Made by a program: the position numbers and the translations under genes. Positions 1 to 7,206 of a stretch of DNA of 42,884 nucleotides are shown here, piece by piece. Within the stretch, counting starts at the first letter, position 1; every line of letters starts with the position of its first letter. The stretch is from Curtobacterium sp. MMLR14_010 (GTDB lineage Bacteria; Actinomycetota; Actinomycetes; Actinomycetales; Microbacteriaceae): NCBI RefSeq assembly GCF_001865015.1, contig NZ_MJGV01000020.1, forward strand, positions 1 through 42,884, read 5' to 3'. Below the pieces are notes generated by a model. It did no database searches and had not been told where the DNA came from. It saw only the letters and a list, made by a program, of their open reading frames with translations.

Positions 1-43
1 GGACCTGCGCCGAGCCTCCCGTCCGCATCTGGGCCCCGCTCGG

Positions 44-101
44 CGAGCGGGCGAAATGCCGGGCTGGTCCGTCCGCAGCACCCGGCCCTTCCGCCCGTTC
101 G
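44..101. repeat. 58-bp inverted-repeat element, unit 1
   Basis: The outer arms are CGAGCGGGCGAA (44-55) and TTCCGCCCGTTCG (89-101). An inner stem pairs GCCGGG (58-63) with CCCGGC (81-86). This is the first of four units of identical length; its left arm keeps the longest version of the arm (GAAATGCC, 53-60). Confidence 0.8.
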
Positions 102-174
102 TCTGTTCGTCCGTCCGTCCGTCTGTTCATCCGTGGGCCTGACCGCCTGACCCACCGCGCGACCGGCGGCCCGC

Positions 175-232
175 CGAGCGGGCGAAGTCGCGGGGTGGCG
201 CGTGCTGCGCACGACGGCATTTCGCCCGCTCG
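175..232. repeat. 58-bp inverted-repeat element, unit 2
   Basis: The 12-bp outer stem is perfect: CGAGCGGGCGAA (175-186) with TTCGCCCGCTCG (221-232). An inner hairpin pairs CGTGC (201-205) with GCACG (209-213) across a 3-nt loop. Inner sequence differs from the other units. Confidence 0.82.
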
Positions 233-310
233 TCCAGGGCGGCCGACGCCGCGTGACGCGGTCGTGGCATCCATGGGCCGGTGCGGCCGACGGCTCACCT
301 TCCCGGTGGT

Positions 311-368
311 CGAGCGGGCGAAAGCGTCCGGTGCTCGGCCTCGCGGACCGTGGCATTCCGCCCGCTCG
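311..368. repeat. 58-bp inverted-repeat element, unit 3
   Basis: Outer arms are CGAGCGGGCGAA (311-322) and TTCCGCCCGCTCG (356-368). The inner stem pairs GTCCG (326-330) with CGGAC (344-348). GGCATT before the right arm is shared with unit 2. Confidence 0.82.
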
Positions 369-414
369 TCCGTGGGGAGGCTTGCGGGAGGCGGCCGCGC
401 GGCGGGCCCACGGT

Positions 415-472
415 CGAGCGGGCGGGAACGGTGGGTCGCGTCAGCGGCGCACCACGGTGTTCCGCCCGCTCG
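415..472. repeat. 58-bp inverted-repeat element, unit 4
   Basis: Outer arms are CGAGCGGGCG (415-424) and CGCCCGCTCG (463-472). Pairing continues inward: GGAAC (425-429) with GTTCC (459-463), then GGTG (430-433) with CACC (450-453). The GAA of the left arm is replaced, yet pairing with the right side is kept. Confidence 0.8.
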
Positions 473-500
473 GCCGGGGCTGGCGGCGGTCAGGCGGGCA

Positions 501-513
501 GGGGGGGGGGGGG
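501..513 (+). repeat. Poly-G run (13 G)
   Basis: Thirteen consecutive G lie between the repeat array and the dapD terminator. On the dapD strand this is a C-tract about 11 nt beyond the terminator stem. No coding frame depends on it. Such a homopolymer is prone to slippage and to miscalling, so its length should be treated as uncertain. Confidence 0.85.
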
Positions 514-523
514 CGCAACGGAC

Positions 524-566
524 TGGAGGCCCGGTGCCGGTCTCGTGGACCGGCACCGGGCCTCCA
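524..566 (-). terminator. Hairpin terminator of dapD
   Basis: A 17-bp perfect stem (524-540 with 550-566) has a 9-nt loop. It lies 24 bases past the dapD stop. There is no U-tract, as is usual in actinobacteria. The arm GGAGGCCCGGTGCC is shared with the hairpin at 7605-7646. Confidence 0.8.
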
Positions 567-589
567 GGGGAAGCGCCGCGGGCGCTCCG

Positions 590-1573
590 CTACGCGTGGA
601 GCGCGGTGTTGAGCTGGATGCCCTCGCCCTGACGCTGGAGGGCCTCGACGGCGCCGGTCAGGCTGTTGCGGCGGAACAGCACGTTCGGGGCGCCCGAGAG
701 CTCGACGGCCTTGACCGTGCGCGGGGTGCCGTCCGGGTTCGGGGCCGCGCCGACGAGGACGACCTTGGTACCGGCGGTGACGTACAGGCCGGACTCGACC
801 ACGGAGTCGTCCCCGAGGGAGATGCCGAGCCCGGCGTTCGCCCCGAGGAGTGCGCGCTCGCCGAGGGAGACACGGTGGGTGCCGCCGCCGGAGAGCGTGC
901 CCATGATGGACGCGCCGCCGCCGATGTCGGTGCCGGCGCCGACGACGACGCCCTGCGAGATGCGGCCCTCGACCATGGCGTCACCGAGGGTGCCGGCGTT
1001 GAAGTTCACGAAGCCCTCGTGCATGACGGTGGTGCCGGGGGCCAGGTGCGCGCCGAGCCGGACGCGGTTGGCGTCGCCGATGCGCACCCGGTCGGGCACG
1101 ACGTAGTCGACCAGCCGCGGGAACTTGTCGATCGCGTGGACGGCGATGCCCGCGCGCTGCAGCGACGGACGGAGTCGGGCGAGGTCGTCGGGGTGCACGG
1201 GACCCGCGTTGGTCCAGGCGACGATCGGCAGGTGCGCGAAGACGCCGTCGAGGTTCACCTCGTTCGGGCGCACGTGCAGGTGGCTCAGCAGGTGCAGGCG
1301 GAGGTAGGCGTCCGGGGTGCTCGTAGGGGGAGCGTCGATGGTGACCTCGGTCGTGACGGCCTCGATCCGGACCCCGCGGCGGGTGTCCTCGCCGAGGTGC
1401 TCCTGCAGCGCGAGCGGGAATTCGGCGTCAGCGGGGAGCTCGCCCAGGTGCGTCTCGGGGTACCAGGTGTCGAGTTCCGTGCCGTCGGCGGTGACGGTCG
1501 CGAGGCCGTGGCCCCAGGCATGGGTCGGTCGGGCGGCCTCGGTCGGCGCGGTCTGTGCGGTCGTGTCGGTCAC
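590..1573 (-). CDS. dapD: Tetrahydrodipicolinate N-succinyltransferase (DapD)
   Basis: It transfers succinyl from succinyl-CoA to tetrahydrodipicolinate in the succinylase branch of lysine/meso-diaminopimelate synthesis, in the cytoplasm. The 327 aa are close to the mycobacterial enzyme (about 317 aa). Residues from about 160 to 280 are hexapeptide-type repeats that would form a left-handed beta helix. MVEGRIS at 200-206 places E202 where the actinobacterial DapD catalytic glutamate lies (family knowledge). The GTG start has no Shine-Dalgarno sequence, but TACCCT ends 6 nt upstream, so a leaderless mRNA is likely. The gene is divergent from dapE, the next-but-one enzyme of the same pathway, with 41 bases between start codons. 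Confidence 0.95.
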   Translation of the reverse strand: MTDTTAQTAPTEAARPTHAWGHGLATVTADGTELDTWYPETHLGELPADAEFPLALQEHLGEDTRRGVRIEAVTTEVTIDAPPTSTPDAYLRLHLLSHLHVRPNEVNLDGVFAHLPIVAWTNAGPVHPDDLARLRPSLQRAGIAVHAIDKFPRLVDYVVPDRVRIGDANRVRLGAHLAPGTTVMHEGFVNFNAGTLGDAMVEGRISQGVVVGAGTDIGGGASIMGTLSGGGTHRVSLGERALLGANAGLGISLGDDSVVESGLYVTAGTKVVLVGAAPNPDGTPRTVKAVELSGAPNVLFRRNSLTGAVEALQRQGEGIQLNTALHA

Positions 1574-1579
1574 CGCCCC

Positions 1580-1607
1580 AGGGTAGCGAGGCGTCGGGCG
1601 GTAGGCT
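1580..1607. promoter_or_regulatory. Divergent dapD/dapE promoter region
   Basis: Two -10-like hexamers face away from each other: TACCCT on the minus strand (1580-1585), 6 nt before the dapD GTG, and TAGGCT on the plus strand (1602-1607), 7 nt before the dapE ATG. Neither start has a ribosome binding site. The two promoters share about 40 bases, so the genes could be co-controlled. Confidence 0.55.
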
Positions 1608-1614
1608 TCAGCGC

Positions 1615-2697
1615 ATGCCGGAGCAGCTCGACCTCACCGCCTCGTCCATCGACATCACCCGTGCCATCTGCGACATCGAGTCGGTGTCGGGCAACGAAGC
1701 GGCGCTCGCCGACGCGATCGAGGCGGTGCTCGCGCCGCTGCCACACCTCGACGTCGTGCGCGACGGCGACGCGATCGTGGCGCGGACGCACCTCGGGCGG
1801 GAGCGCCGGGTGGTCATCGCCGGGCACATCGACACCGTGCCGCTGAACAGCAACCTGCCGACGGAGTTCCGCACCGCCGAGGACGGCACCGAGATCCTCT
1901 GGGGTCGCGGCACCGTCGACATGAAGGCCGGCTGCGCGGTGCAGCTCAAGCTGGCGTACGACCTCACCGACCCCTCCGTCGACGTCACGTGGGTCTGGTA
2001 CGACCACGAGGAGGTGTCGGACGCGCTGAACGGCCTCGGCCGCCTCGCCCGCACCCGCCCGGAACTGCTCGCCGCCGACTTCGCGATCCTGGGGGAGCCC
2101 TCGGGTGCCCAGATCGAGGGCGGCTGCAACGGCAACCTGCGCGCCGAGATCCGCACGTACGGCAAGCGGTCCCACAGTGCGCGCAGCTGGATCGGCGACA
2201 ACGCGATCCACAAGACGGCGCCGATCCTCGCCACGCTGGCGGCCTACGAGCCCCGCACGGTCGAGGTCGACGGGCTCGAGTACCGCGAGGGCCTGAACGC
2301 CGTCGGCATCAGCAGCGGGATCGCCGGCAACATCATCCCCGACGAGGCGATGGTCCACGTCAACTACCGCTTCGCCCCCTCGCGTTCCGCCGAGGAGGCC
2401 GTGGCGCACATCCGCGAGCTGTTCGACGGCTACCAGGTGGACATCGTCGACCTGGCCGCCGGTGCCCGCCCCGGGCTCGACGCCCCGCTCGCCCAGGACT
2501 TCGTCGCGGCGGTCGGTGGCCCGGAGCCGCGCCCGAAGTACGGCTGGACGGACGTCGCCCGGTTCTCCGCGCTCGGCGTGCCGGCCGTCAACTACGGCCC
2601 GGGCGAACCCGTCTTCGCCCACCACGACGACGAGCAGGTCCCCGTCGCGCAGATCACCGCGGTCGAGGACGGTCTGCGCCGGTGGCTGACGGCCTGA
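1615..2697 (+). CDS. dapE: Succinyl-diaminopimelate desuccinylase (DapE)
   Basis: This M20 family zinc hydrolase releases succinate from N-succinyl-L,L-diaminopimelate. It has 360 aa. Visible active-site elements are GHIDTVP (H71, D73), VDMK with bridging D102, and HEE (E132 base, E133 metal ligand), plus a late histidine in AHHDDE. I chose the ATG at 1615: the upstream in-frame candidate at 1555 would overlap dapD coding and add 20 arginine/serine-rich residues without homology. TAGGCT 7 nt upstream predicts a leaderless mRNA. The 3' end overlaps the start of the next gene by 16 nt. Confidence 0.95.
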   Translation: MPEQLDLTASSIDITRAICDIESVSGNEAALADAIEAVLAPLPHLDVVRDGDAIVARTHLGRERRVVIAGHIDTVPLNSNLPTEFRTAEDGTEILWGRGTVDMKAGCAVQLKLAYDLTDPSVDVTWVWYDHEEVSDALNGLGRLARTRPELLAADFAILGEPSGAQIEGGCNGNLRAEIRTYGKRSHSARSWIGDNAIHKTAPILATLAAYEPRTVEVDGLEYREGLNAVGISSGIAGNIIPDEAMVHVNYRFAPSRSAEEAVAHIRELFDGYQVDIVDLAAGARPGLDAPLAQDFVAAVGGPEPRPKYGWTDVARFSALGVPAVNYGPGEPVFAHHDDEQVPVAQITAVEDGLRRWLTA

Positions 2698-4040
2698 CGA
2701 CGGCCGGGGCGGGGTCCCCGGACACCGGGTCGTCGCCGACGCTCCCTGGCGGGCGCAGGTCGACCGACGGGCGCGGACCCTCCGACGGGCGCCGGTCGTC
2801 CGAGGGACGCGGGTCGTCCGCGGGGCGCCGGTCGTCCGCGGCCGTCACCTGGTGGCGCGCGCGGTACCGGGTGGTGCCGTGGTGGGTCCGCATCACCGTC
2901 GTCTACGTCCTCGCACGGGTCGTCACCGGCGCGATGATGAGCGTCTACGCGGGGATGCAGACCGCCAACTCGTTCACCGGACAGCACCCGCGGTACCTGG
3001 CCTTCGCGTCGATCTGGGACGGCGCCTGGTACCGGGTGATCGCCACGGGCGGCTACCCCTCGACGCTCCCCGTCGATGCTGCGGGGCACGTGACCGAGAA
3101 CGCGTGGGCGTTCATGCCCGCGTACCCGTTCCTCGTCCGGGCCCTGATGACCGCGACCGGAGCGTCGTTCGAGCTCGTCGCCGTGTCGGTCTCGCTCGTC
3201 GCGGGGTGGGGCGCCGCCCTGGTGTTCCGTCGGCTGATGGGACGCTTCCTCGACCCGACCCGTGCGACGTTCGCCACCGTGCTGTTCTGTGTCGCCCCGG
3301 TCTCGGCGATGTCCCAGGTCGCCTACGCCGAGTCGATGGGGTTGTTCCTGCTCCTCGTCGCCCTGCTGCTGCTGGTCGACCGGCGCTTCTGGACGATGCT
3401 GCCCGTCGTCCTGCTGCTCGGGATGACCCGGCCGACCGGGCTCGCCTTCGCACTGCTGATGGGCGCGTTCGTCGTCGTCTGGTTCGTCCGGCCCACCTGG
3501 CTCCGGCACGACCACCGCCCGACGGTCCGTCAGCTCGTGCCGCCCGTGGTGGTCGCCGCGGTGTCCGGCCTGGTCGGGCTCGCGTGGCCGGCGATCGCCT
3601 GGGCCGTGACCGGGGTGCCGCGGGCGTACACCGACACCGAGCTCGCCTGGCGGTCCTCGTACATCGGGTGGAAGGACCTCGTCCCCTTCGCGCCGTGGGT
3701 GCAGGGCTTCGGGTGGTGGTTCCAGCAGCCCGCCGGCAGTGTCCTGCTGGTGGTGGTGCTCGTCGGGTTCGTCGGGTTCGTGGTCATGCCGGCGTCGCGG
3801 CGCCTCGGGCTCGAGCTGCGGCTCTGGGCGGTCGCCTACCTCGTGTACCTGCTCGCCGTGTTCTTCCCGCAGTCGAGCACCTGGCGCATCCTGCTGCCGA
3901 TCGCACCGCTGCTCGGGATCGTGGCGCTCCCGCGGTCACGGCTGTACCGGGTCGTCGTCGTGGTGCTGTTCCTCGTGCTGCAGTGGGTGTGGCTCGACTG
4001 GTGCTGGTGGGTCGACGGCTACGACTGGACCCCGCCGTGA
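2682..4040 (+). CDS. PIG-V-like integral membrane mannosyltransferase
   Basis: This polytopic membrane protein (453 aa from the GTG at 2682) resembles the actinobacterial glycosyltransferases related to eukaryotic PIG-V, which use polyprenyl-phosphate mannose. The luminal motif WDGAWY followed by a GGYP turn and an AFMPAYPFLVR segment are family hallmarks. I count about 8-10 hydrophobic segments. The first 55 or so residues are a Gly/Ser/Arg-rich cytoplasmic tail made of imperfect DGRxSS-type repeats. The start is uncertain: 2682 overlaps dapE and implies translational coupling, while a GTG near 2872 would remove the tail. The 3' end overlaps the convergent permease gene by 22 bases. The acceptor glycan cannot be told from sequence. 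Confidence 0.75.
   Translation: MADGLTTAGAGSPDTGSSPTLPGGRRSTDGRGPSDGRRSSEGRGSSAGRRSSAAVTWWRARYRVVPWWVRITVVYVLARVVTGAMMSVYAGMQTANSFTGQHPRYLAFASIWDGAWYRVIATGGYPSTLPVDAAGHVTENAWAFMPAYPFLVRALMTATGASFELVAVSVSLVAGWGAALVFRRLMGRFLDPTRATFATVLFCVAPVSAMSQVAYAESMGLFLLLVALLLLVDRRFWTMLPVVLLLGMTRPTGLAFALLMGAFVVVWFVRPTWLRHDHRPTVRQLVPPVVVAAVSGLVGLAWPAIAWAVTGVPRAYTDTELAWRSSYIGWKDLVPFAPWVQGFGWWFQQPAGSVLLVVVLVGFVGFVVMPASRRLGLELRLWAVAYLVYLLAVFFPQSSTWRILLPIAPLLGIVALPRSRLYRVVVVVLFLVLQWVWLDWCWWVDGYDWTPP
2743..2838 (+). repeat. GGGCGC/GGTCGTCC repeats in mannosyltransferase N-terminus
   Basis: Imperfect 15-18 bp units around GACGGGCGCCGGTCGTCC encode the RRSxxGRxxS repeats of the cytoplasmic tail. Confidence 0.7.
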
Positions 4041-5260
4041 TCGACGCCCCGCGCTGGGTCCGCCCGATCTGACGTCAGCGCAGCCGACGCGGTCGTCCCG
4101 TCCGCGCCACTGACCCCGGCCCCTGCCTCGGCCTCGGCCTCGTTCCCGACCACGTCGCCGTCCTCGGGCCGCCACTGCGCCGCGGCCAGCACCATCGCGT
4201 TGACGGTCGCGATGAACGGCACGGCGAAGAACGCGCCGACGACCCCGGCGAGCGTGGTGCCCGCGACGACCCCGAGCGCGACGCCGAGCGGGTGCACCTT
4301 GACCGCGCTGCCGGTGAGGAACGGGTGCAGCACGTGGCTCTCGACCTGCTGCACGACGAGCACGACCCCGAGCATGAACAGCGCCGTCACCCAGCCGTTG
4401 AACACGAGCGCGAGGACGACGGCCACGGTCCCGGCGACGATCGCGCCGACCACGGGGACGAACGCGCCGAGGAAGACGATCACGGCGATCGGCACCGCGA
4501 GCGGGACCTGGAGTGCGAGTGCGCCGATCGCCACGCCGAGGGCGTCGGTCACGGCGACGATGAGCTGCACGCGGATGAAGCTCGTGAGGGTGTGCCACCC
4601 GGCCTCGCCGGCGACACCGATCCGCGCTCGGGCGCGGCGCGGGAACAGCCGGACGACCCAGCCCCAGATGCGCCGGCCGTCGATGAGGACGAACAGCGTC
4701 GTGAAGACCACGATGAACAGGCCCTCGAGGACGTGCACCGCGCCGGACCCGGCGGCCTGGAAGCCGGACAGGACCGACGAGGCGTGCGCCTGCAGGTAGT
4801 CGGTCCCCTTCGAGACCCACGCGTTGACTTCGTGCACGGTGATGCCGAACGGCTGGCTGTCGAGCAGGGTCTGCAGCGACAGGACGCTCCGGTGCAGGCG
4901 GTGCTCGAGGGACGGCAGGTCGTAGCGGATCTGCGCGGTGACGACGAGTGCGAGGGTGCCGATCGCCAGGACCAGCAGCACCAGGACCGAGAGCACGGCG
5001 CTCCACTTCGGCCAGCGGTGCCGCTGCAGGAACGCCGAGATCGGGGCGAGCAGCGCGCAGAGCAGCAGCGCGATGAGGAACGGCACCACGATGTCCTGCA
5101 GCACCACGACGAGCGCGACGACCACGGCCAGGGCGGCGGCGACGATGAGCAGCCGCCACGAGAACGACGCCGCGATCCGCATGCCCGCCGGTACGGCGTC
5201 AGGCCCCTCCGGAAGAGCGGCCTGCGGGCTCGGACGAGGCGTGGAGCGGATGATCGGCAC
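4019..5260 (-). CDS. AI-2E family transporter (PF01594-type permease)
   Basis: A 413-aa polytopic membrane protein of the AI-2E/UPF0118 family. Hydrophobic segments cluster at about 32-56, 59-79, 87-112, 170-195 and between 235 and 365, with the typical soluble stretch after the third helix and the glycine-rich LGAFVPVVGAIVAG re-entrant motif. Members have been linked to autoinducer-2 export and to Na+/H+ antiport, so the substrate is open. The C-terminal 45 residues are Ala/Glu/Asp-rich and unconserved. The GTG start has TAGCCT 6 nt upstream and no Shine-Dalgarno sequence. Confidence 0.85.
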   Translation of the reverse strand: MPIIRSTPRPSPQAALPEGPDAVPAGMRIAASFSWRLLIVAAALAVVVALVVVLQDIVVPFLIALLLCALLAPISAFLQRHRWPKWSAVLSVLVLLVLAIGTLALVVTAQIRYDLPSLEHRLHRSVLSLQTLLDSQPFGITVHEVNAWVSKGTDYLQAHASSVLSGFQAAGSGAVHVLEGLFIVVFTTLFVLIDGRRIWGWVVRLFPRRARARIGVAGEAGWHTLTSFIRVQLIVAVTDALGVAIGALALQVPLAVPIAVIVFLGAFVPVVGAIVAGTVAVVLALVFNGWVTALFMLGVVLVVQQVESHVLHPFLTGSAVKVHPLGVALGVVAGTTLAGVVGAFFAVPFIATVNAMVLAAAQWRPEDGDVVGNEAEAEAGAGVSGADGTTASAALTSDRADPARGVDHGGVQS

Positions 5261-5266
5261 GCGCTC

Positions 5267-5272
5267 AGGCTA
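5267..5272 (-). promoter_or_regulatory. -10 element of AI-2E family gene
   Basis: TAGCCT on the minus strand ends 6 nt before the GTG at 5260. No ribosome binding site is present, so transcription probably starts at or next to the start codon. Confidence 0.5.
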
Positions 5273-5347
5273 GGAAGTCGAACCGCGAGAACGACCCGAT
5301 CCAGGCCCCCCGACCTGGGCGGTTTCGCAGATGACCCCTCCGTACGG

Positions 5348-5353
5348 GATAAT
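5348..5353 (+). promoter_or_regulatory. -10 element upstream of DUF3117 gene
   Basis: GATAAT is the best -10 match in this AT-poor sequence. Transcription would begin at about 5360-5362, at or just before the ATG of a short open frame (5362-5388). I see no convincing -35. Confidence 0.55.
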
Positions 5354-5361
5354 GGGCGCGC

Positions 5362-5388
5362 ATGTACTGCGCGAAAGGGGACATCTGA
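5362..5388 (+). CDS. Putative leaderless octapeptide (upstream ORF)
   Basis: The frame encodes MYCAKGDI and stops with a TGA that shares its A with the ATG of the DUF3117 gene. Its ATG sits 8 nt after GATAAT, in the position expected for a leaderless transcript. Its own codons AAA GGG GAC also form the ribosome binding site of the next gene. This is a suggestion from layout only; the peptide is too short for homology and may be accidental. Confidence 0.35.
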   Translation: MYCAKGDI

Positions 5389-5558
5389 TGGCAGCCATGA
5401 AGCCGAGGACCGGTGACGGGCCGATGGAGGCTGTTAAGGAGGGTCGACTCATCATCGTGCGGGTTCCGCTCGAAGGAGGAGGCCGCCTGGTCGTCTCGGT
5501 CAACGACGCCGAGGCCAAGGAACTCCACGACGCACTCGCCGAGGTCGTCTCGGCCTAG
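5388..5558 (+). CDS. DUF3117 family microprotein
   Basis: A 56-aa protein that begins MAAMKPRTGDGPMEAVKEG, the conserved opening of the actinobacterial DUF3117 family (Rv1211-like; function unknown). The central RVPLEGGGRLVVSV segment and a C-terminal helix (AEAKELHDALAEVV) complete the short beta-beta-alpha layout. I start it at the ATG at 5388, not at the upstream 5331 ATG, because homologues begin here and GAAAGGGGA (5373-5381) gives a good ribosome binding site. It lies between divergent and unrelated genes with its own promoter and a terminator at 5635. Confidence 0.9.
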   Translation: MAAMKPRTGDGPMEAVKEGRLIIVRVPLEGGGRLVVSVNDAEAKELHDALAEVVSA

Positions 5559-5590
5559 GAAGTCGACACTCCACAGCACCACGGTACGAC

Positions 5591-5631
5591 AAGCACCACA
5601 CGCACCAAGCACCACAAGCACCAAGCACCAC
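5591..5631 (+). repeat. Short tandem AAGCACCA/AGCACCAC repeats
   Basis: About five imperfect copies of an 8-10 bp CAAGCACCAC unit lie between the DUF3117 stop and its terminator hairpin. They are unusually A-rich for this genome and on the transcribed strand contain almost no U. Confidence 0.6.
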
Positions 5632-5634
5632 GGG

Positions 5635-5666
5635 AGAGGCCCGGGACACCATCGTCCCGGGCCTCT
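5635..5666 (+). terminator. Hairpin terminator after DUF3117
   Basis: A perfect 12-bp stem (5635-5646, AGAGGCCCGGGA, with 5655-5666) and an 8-nt loop are followed by TGTCGTCC. It separates the DUF3117 unit from the ATPase gene that starts 29 bases later. Confidence 0.8.
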
Positions 5667-5694
5667 TGTCGTCCGTCGCCGCCATGATGGAGCC

Positions 5695-6450
5695 GTGCTC
5701 CGACCTCGCCGACCCGTCCGCCGCGTCGAGGAGCACGCCGCCGACCCGATGCCACGCGGGGTCTGGCCGGCGACGCTCGCTCCGGTGGCCCAGGTGCTCG
5801 ACCACGGCCTCGACCTCGACACGGTGACCGTCTTCGTCGGGGAGAACGGCGCGGGCAAGTCCACGCTGGTCGAGGCCATCGCCCTGGCGTTCGGCATGGG
5901 ACCCGAGGGTGGTTCGACCATGTCCGGCCACAGCACCCGGCCGAGCGAGTCACCGCTGTGGGAGCACCTCGCGCTGCACCGCGAACCCGGAGCGCCGAAG
6001 AGCGGTTTCTTCCTGCGGGCGGAGACCATGCACGGGCTCTTCACGTTCCTCGAGCAGCACCCCGGCGCCCGTCCCGAGCCGGTGTTCCACGAGCGCAGTC
6101 ACGGGGAGTCGTTCCTCGACTTCGTCATCGACCGCTCGCAGTGGCCCGGCCTCTGGATCCTCGACGAGCCCGAGTCGGCGCTGTCCTTCCAGGGGTGCCT
6201 GGCGCTCATCGGGCTGCTGCAGGCCATCGTCGACGACGGCCTCGGGCAGGTGGTCCTGTCGACGCACTCGCCCGTGCTCGCCGCGTTCCCCGGAGCGACC
6301 ATCCACGAGGTCGGCGAGTGGGGTCTCCGACGCAGTGCCTGGGCCGACCTCGATCTGGTGCGGAACCAACGGGCCTTCCTGAACGCTCCGGAGCAGTACC
6401 TGCGCCACCTCGACGCCGCCGCCGACGGCACGCGGCCGCCGACGCAGTGA
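5695..6450 (+). CDS. AAA family ATPase, COG3910 type
   Basis: A 252-aa ABC/SMC-like predicted ATPase. Visible motifs are Walker A GENGAGKST (50-57), a signature-like SHGESF (135-140), Walker B LWILDEPES (153-161) and H-loop STHSP (189-193). The C-terminal pattern NQRAFLNAPEQYLRHL matches the end of COG3910 proteins. The biological role of the family is not settled. The GTG at 5695 is chosen because CATGAT ends 6 nt upstream, the leaderless arrangement common in this window, and because homologues begin with a short basic stretch. It converges on the methyltransferase gene with 63 bases between stops. Confidence 0.8.
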   Translation: MLRPRRPVRRVEEHAADPMPRGVWPATLAPVAQVLDHGLDLDTVTVFVGENGAGKSTLVEAIALAFGMGPEGGSTMSGHSTRPSESPLWEHLALHREPGAPKSGFFLRAETMHGLFTFLEQHPGARPEPVFHERSHGESFLDFVIDRSQWPGLWILDEPESALSFQGCLALIGLLQAIVDDGLGQVVLSTHSPVLAAFPGATIHEVGEWGLRRSAWADLDLVRNQRAFLNAPEQYLRHLDAAADGTRPPTQ

Positions 6451-6492
6451 CGACCGGCAGTCACCGATGCCAGCGGCACGCAGCCGCCGACG
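6425..6492 (+). repeat. Direct repeat around the ATPase stop codon
   Basis: GGCACGCGGCCGCCGACG (6425-6442) recurs with one change at 6475-6492, spanning the end of the ATPase gene and the convergent gap. No hairpin terminator is evident in this gap. Confidence 0.5.
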
Positions 6493-6513
6493 GCGACCAC
6501 TGACCGAAGCCGC

Positions 6514-7146
6514 CTACGCGGTGACCTTCGTCATCTGGAGCAGCCCGTCACCGGCCGGCGACAGGCTGCTGATGACCGCTCCGGACGTGGAGACCTCGGT
6601 CAGGAGCAGCCGGAAGTCCGTGGTGGCACGGTCGCGCTTCACCGGGTCCGCGACCCGTCCGCGCCACAGGGCGTGCGGGACGAGCACGGTCCCGCCGAGG
6701 CGCGCGAGCCGCAGCCCGTGCTCGACGTACTCGATGACGTGTTCGGGGTCGGCGTCGACGAGGACGACGTCGTAGGAGGCCTCGTTCATCCGGGGCAGCA
6801 CCTGGTTCGCGCGGCCCGGGATCAGCCGGACGCGGGAGGGGGCCGTGCCGGCGGCGATGAAGGCGTCACGCGCGTACTGCTGGTGGTCCACCTCGACGTC
6901 GATCGTCGTCAGCGTCGCCTTCGGGGCCCCGCCGAGCAGGTACAGCCCGGAGACGCCCAGACCGGTCCCGATCTCGATGATGCCCGTGGCTCGGGACGCC
7001 GCAGCGATGACCCCGATCTGCGCACCGATCGCCGGCGAGATCGCCTCGACGCCCAGCTCCAGGGAGTGTTCACGCGCTCGGGCGATCGCCTCGGACTCGG
7101 AGACGATGTCCTCCGCGAACTTCCAGTTCGACTCTTTCTCTGACAC
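6514..7146 (-). CDS. O-methyltransferase, family 3 (Rv1220c-like)
   Basis: A 210-aa class I SAM-dependent methyltransferase. Motif I is IIEIGTGLGVSGLYL (56-70), the acidic ribose-binding loop is TIDVE, and VLVDADP follows. The VEAISPAIGAQIGVIAA segment before motif I is typical of actinobacterial family 3 proteins encoded near sigE/tatB. The natural substrate is unknown. I start it at the GTG at 7146, which has GAGGAG five nt upstream; a GTG at 7164 lies before that site. A -10 candidate TAGAGT lies at 7166-7171. It is divergent from tatB. Confidence 0.85.
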   Translation of the reverse strand: MSEKESNWKFAEDIVSESEAIARAREHSLELGVEAISPAIGAQIGVIAAASRATGIIEIGTGLGVSGLYLLGGAPKATLTTIDVEVDHQQYARDAFIAAGTAPSRVRLIPGRANQVLPRMNEASYDVVLVDADPEHVIEYVEHGLRLARLGGTVLVPHALWRGRVADPVKRDRATTDFRLLLTEVSTSGAVISSLSPAGDGLLQMTKVTA

Positions 7147-7165
7147 GCACACTCCTCGGTGCACA

Positions 7166-7171
7166 ACTCTA
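7166..7171 (-). promoter_or_regulatory. -10 element of O-methyltransferase gene
   Basis: TAGAGT on the minus strand would start an mRNA at about 7159, leaving a short leader that contains the GAGGAG ribosome binding site. Confidence 0.45.
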
Positions 7172-7194
7172 GGTGAGCGTGCGGTGTCAGGCGT

Positions 7195-7200
7195 TACGCT
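7195..7200 (+). promoter_or_regulatory. -10 element of tatB
   Basis: TACGCT ends 6 nt before the tatB GTG, with no ribosome binding site between them. Confidence 0.5.
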
Positions 7201-7206
7201 CGGTGC

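Larger units (their letters stand above)
1..589. other. Non-coding repeat-rich region downstream of dapD
   Basis: No credible gene is seen here. Open frames in this stretch are by-products of the high GC content: they run across inverted repeats and match no family I know. The region holds four 58-bp inverted-repeat units (44-472), a GTCC/GTCT/GTTC-rich simple-sequence patch at about 100-134, a run of 13 G (501-513) and a hairpin (524-566). The first bases (about 13-25, GCCTCCCGTCC) resemble the right arm of the hairpin terminators seen at 7605, 36723 and 42847, so the left edge may cut the terminator of an unseen gene. Confidence 0.7.

Noticed and set aside
44..472. Integron attC array or CRISPR
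   Set aside because: The units lack the RYYYAAC/GTTRRRY core sites and no cassette ORFs or integrase are present. For CRISPR, the conserved parts are inverted arms, spacing is irregular and no cas genes are seen.
1555..1614. Upstream start for dapE adding 20 residues
   Set aside because: The extension overlaps dapD coding and its promoter and is not family-like; 1615 has a -10 at the leaderless distance.
195..1846. Long open frames over the repeat array and through dapD on the plus strand
   Set aside because: They cross inverted repeats and the antisense strand of dapD, have Arg/Gly/Ala-rich low-complexity sequence and match no family. High GC removes stop codons by chance.
4019..4040. 22-bp convergent overlap of mannosyltransferase and AI-2E genes as a special feature
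   Set aside because: Short 3' overlaps are common in dense high-GC genomes and both C-terminal ends are unconserved.
7147..7164. Longer start for the O-methyltransferase at 7164
   Set aside because: The GAGGAG ribosome binding site lies between 7164 and 7146, so it serves the GTG at 7146.
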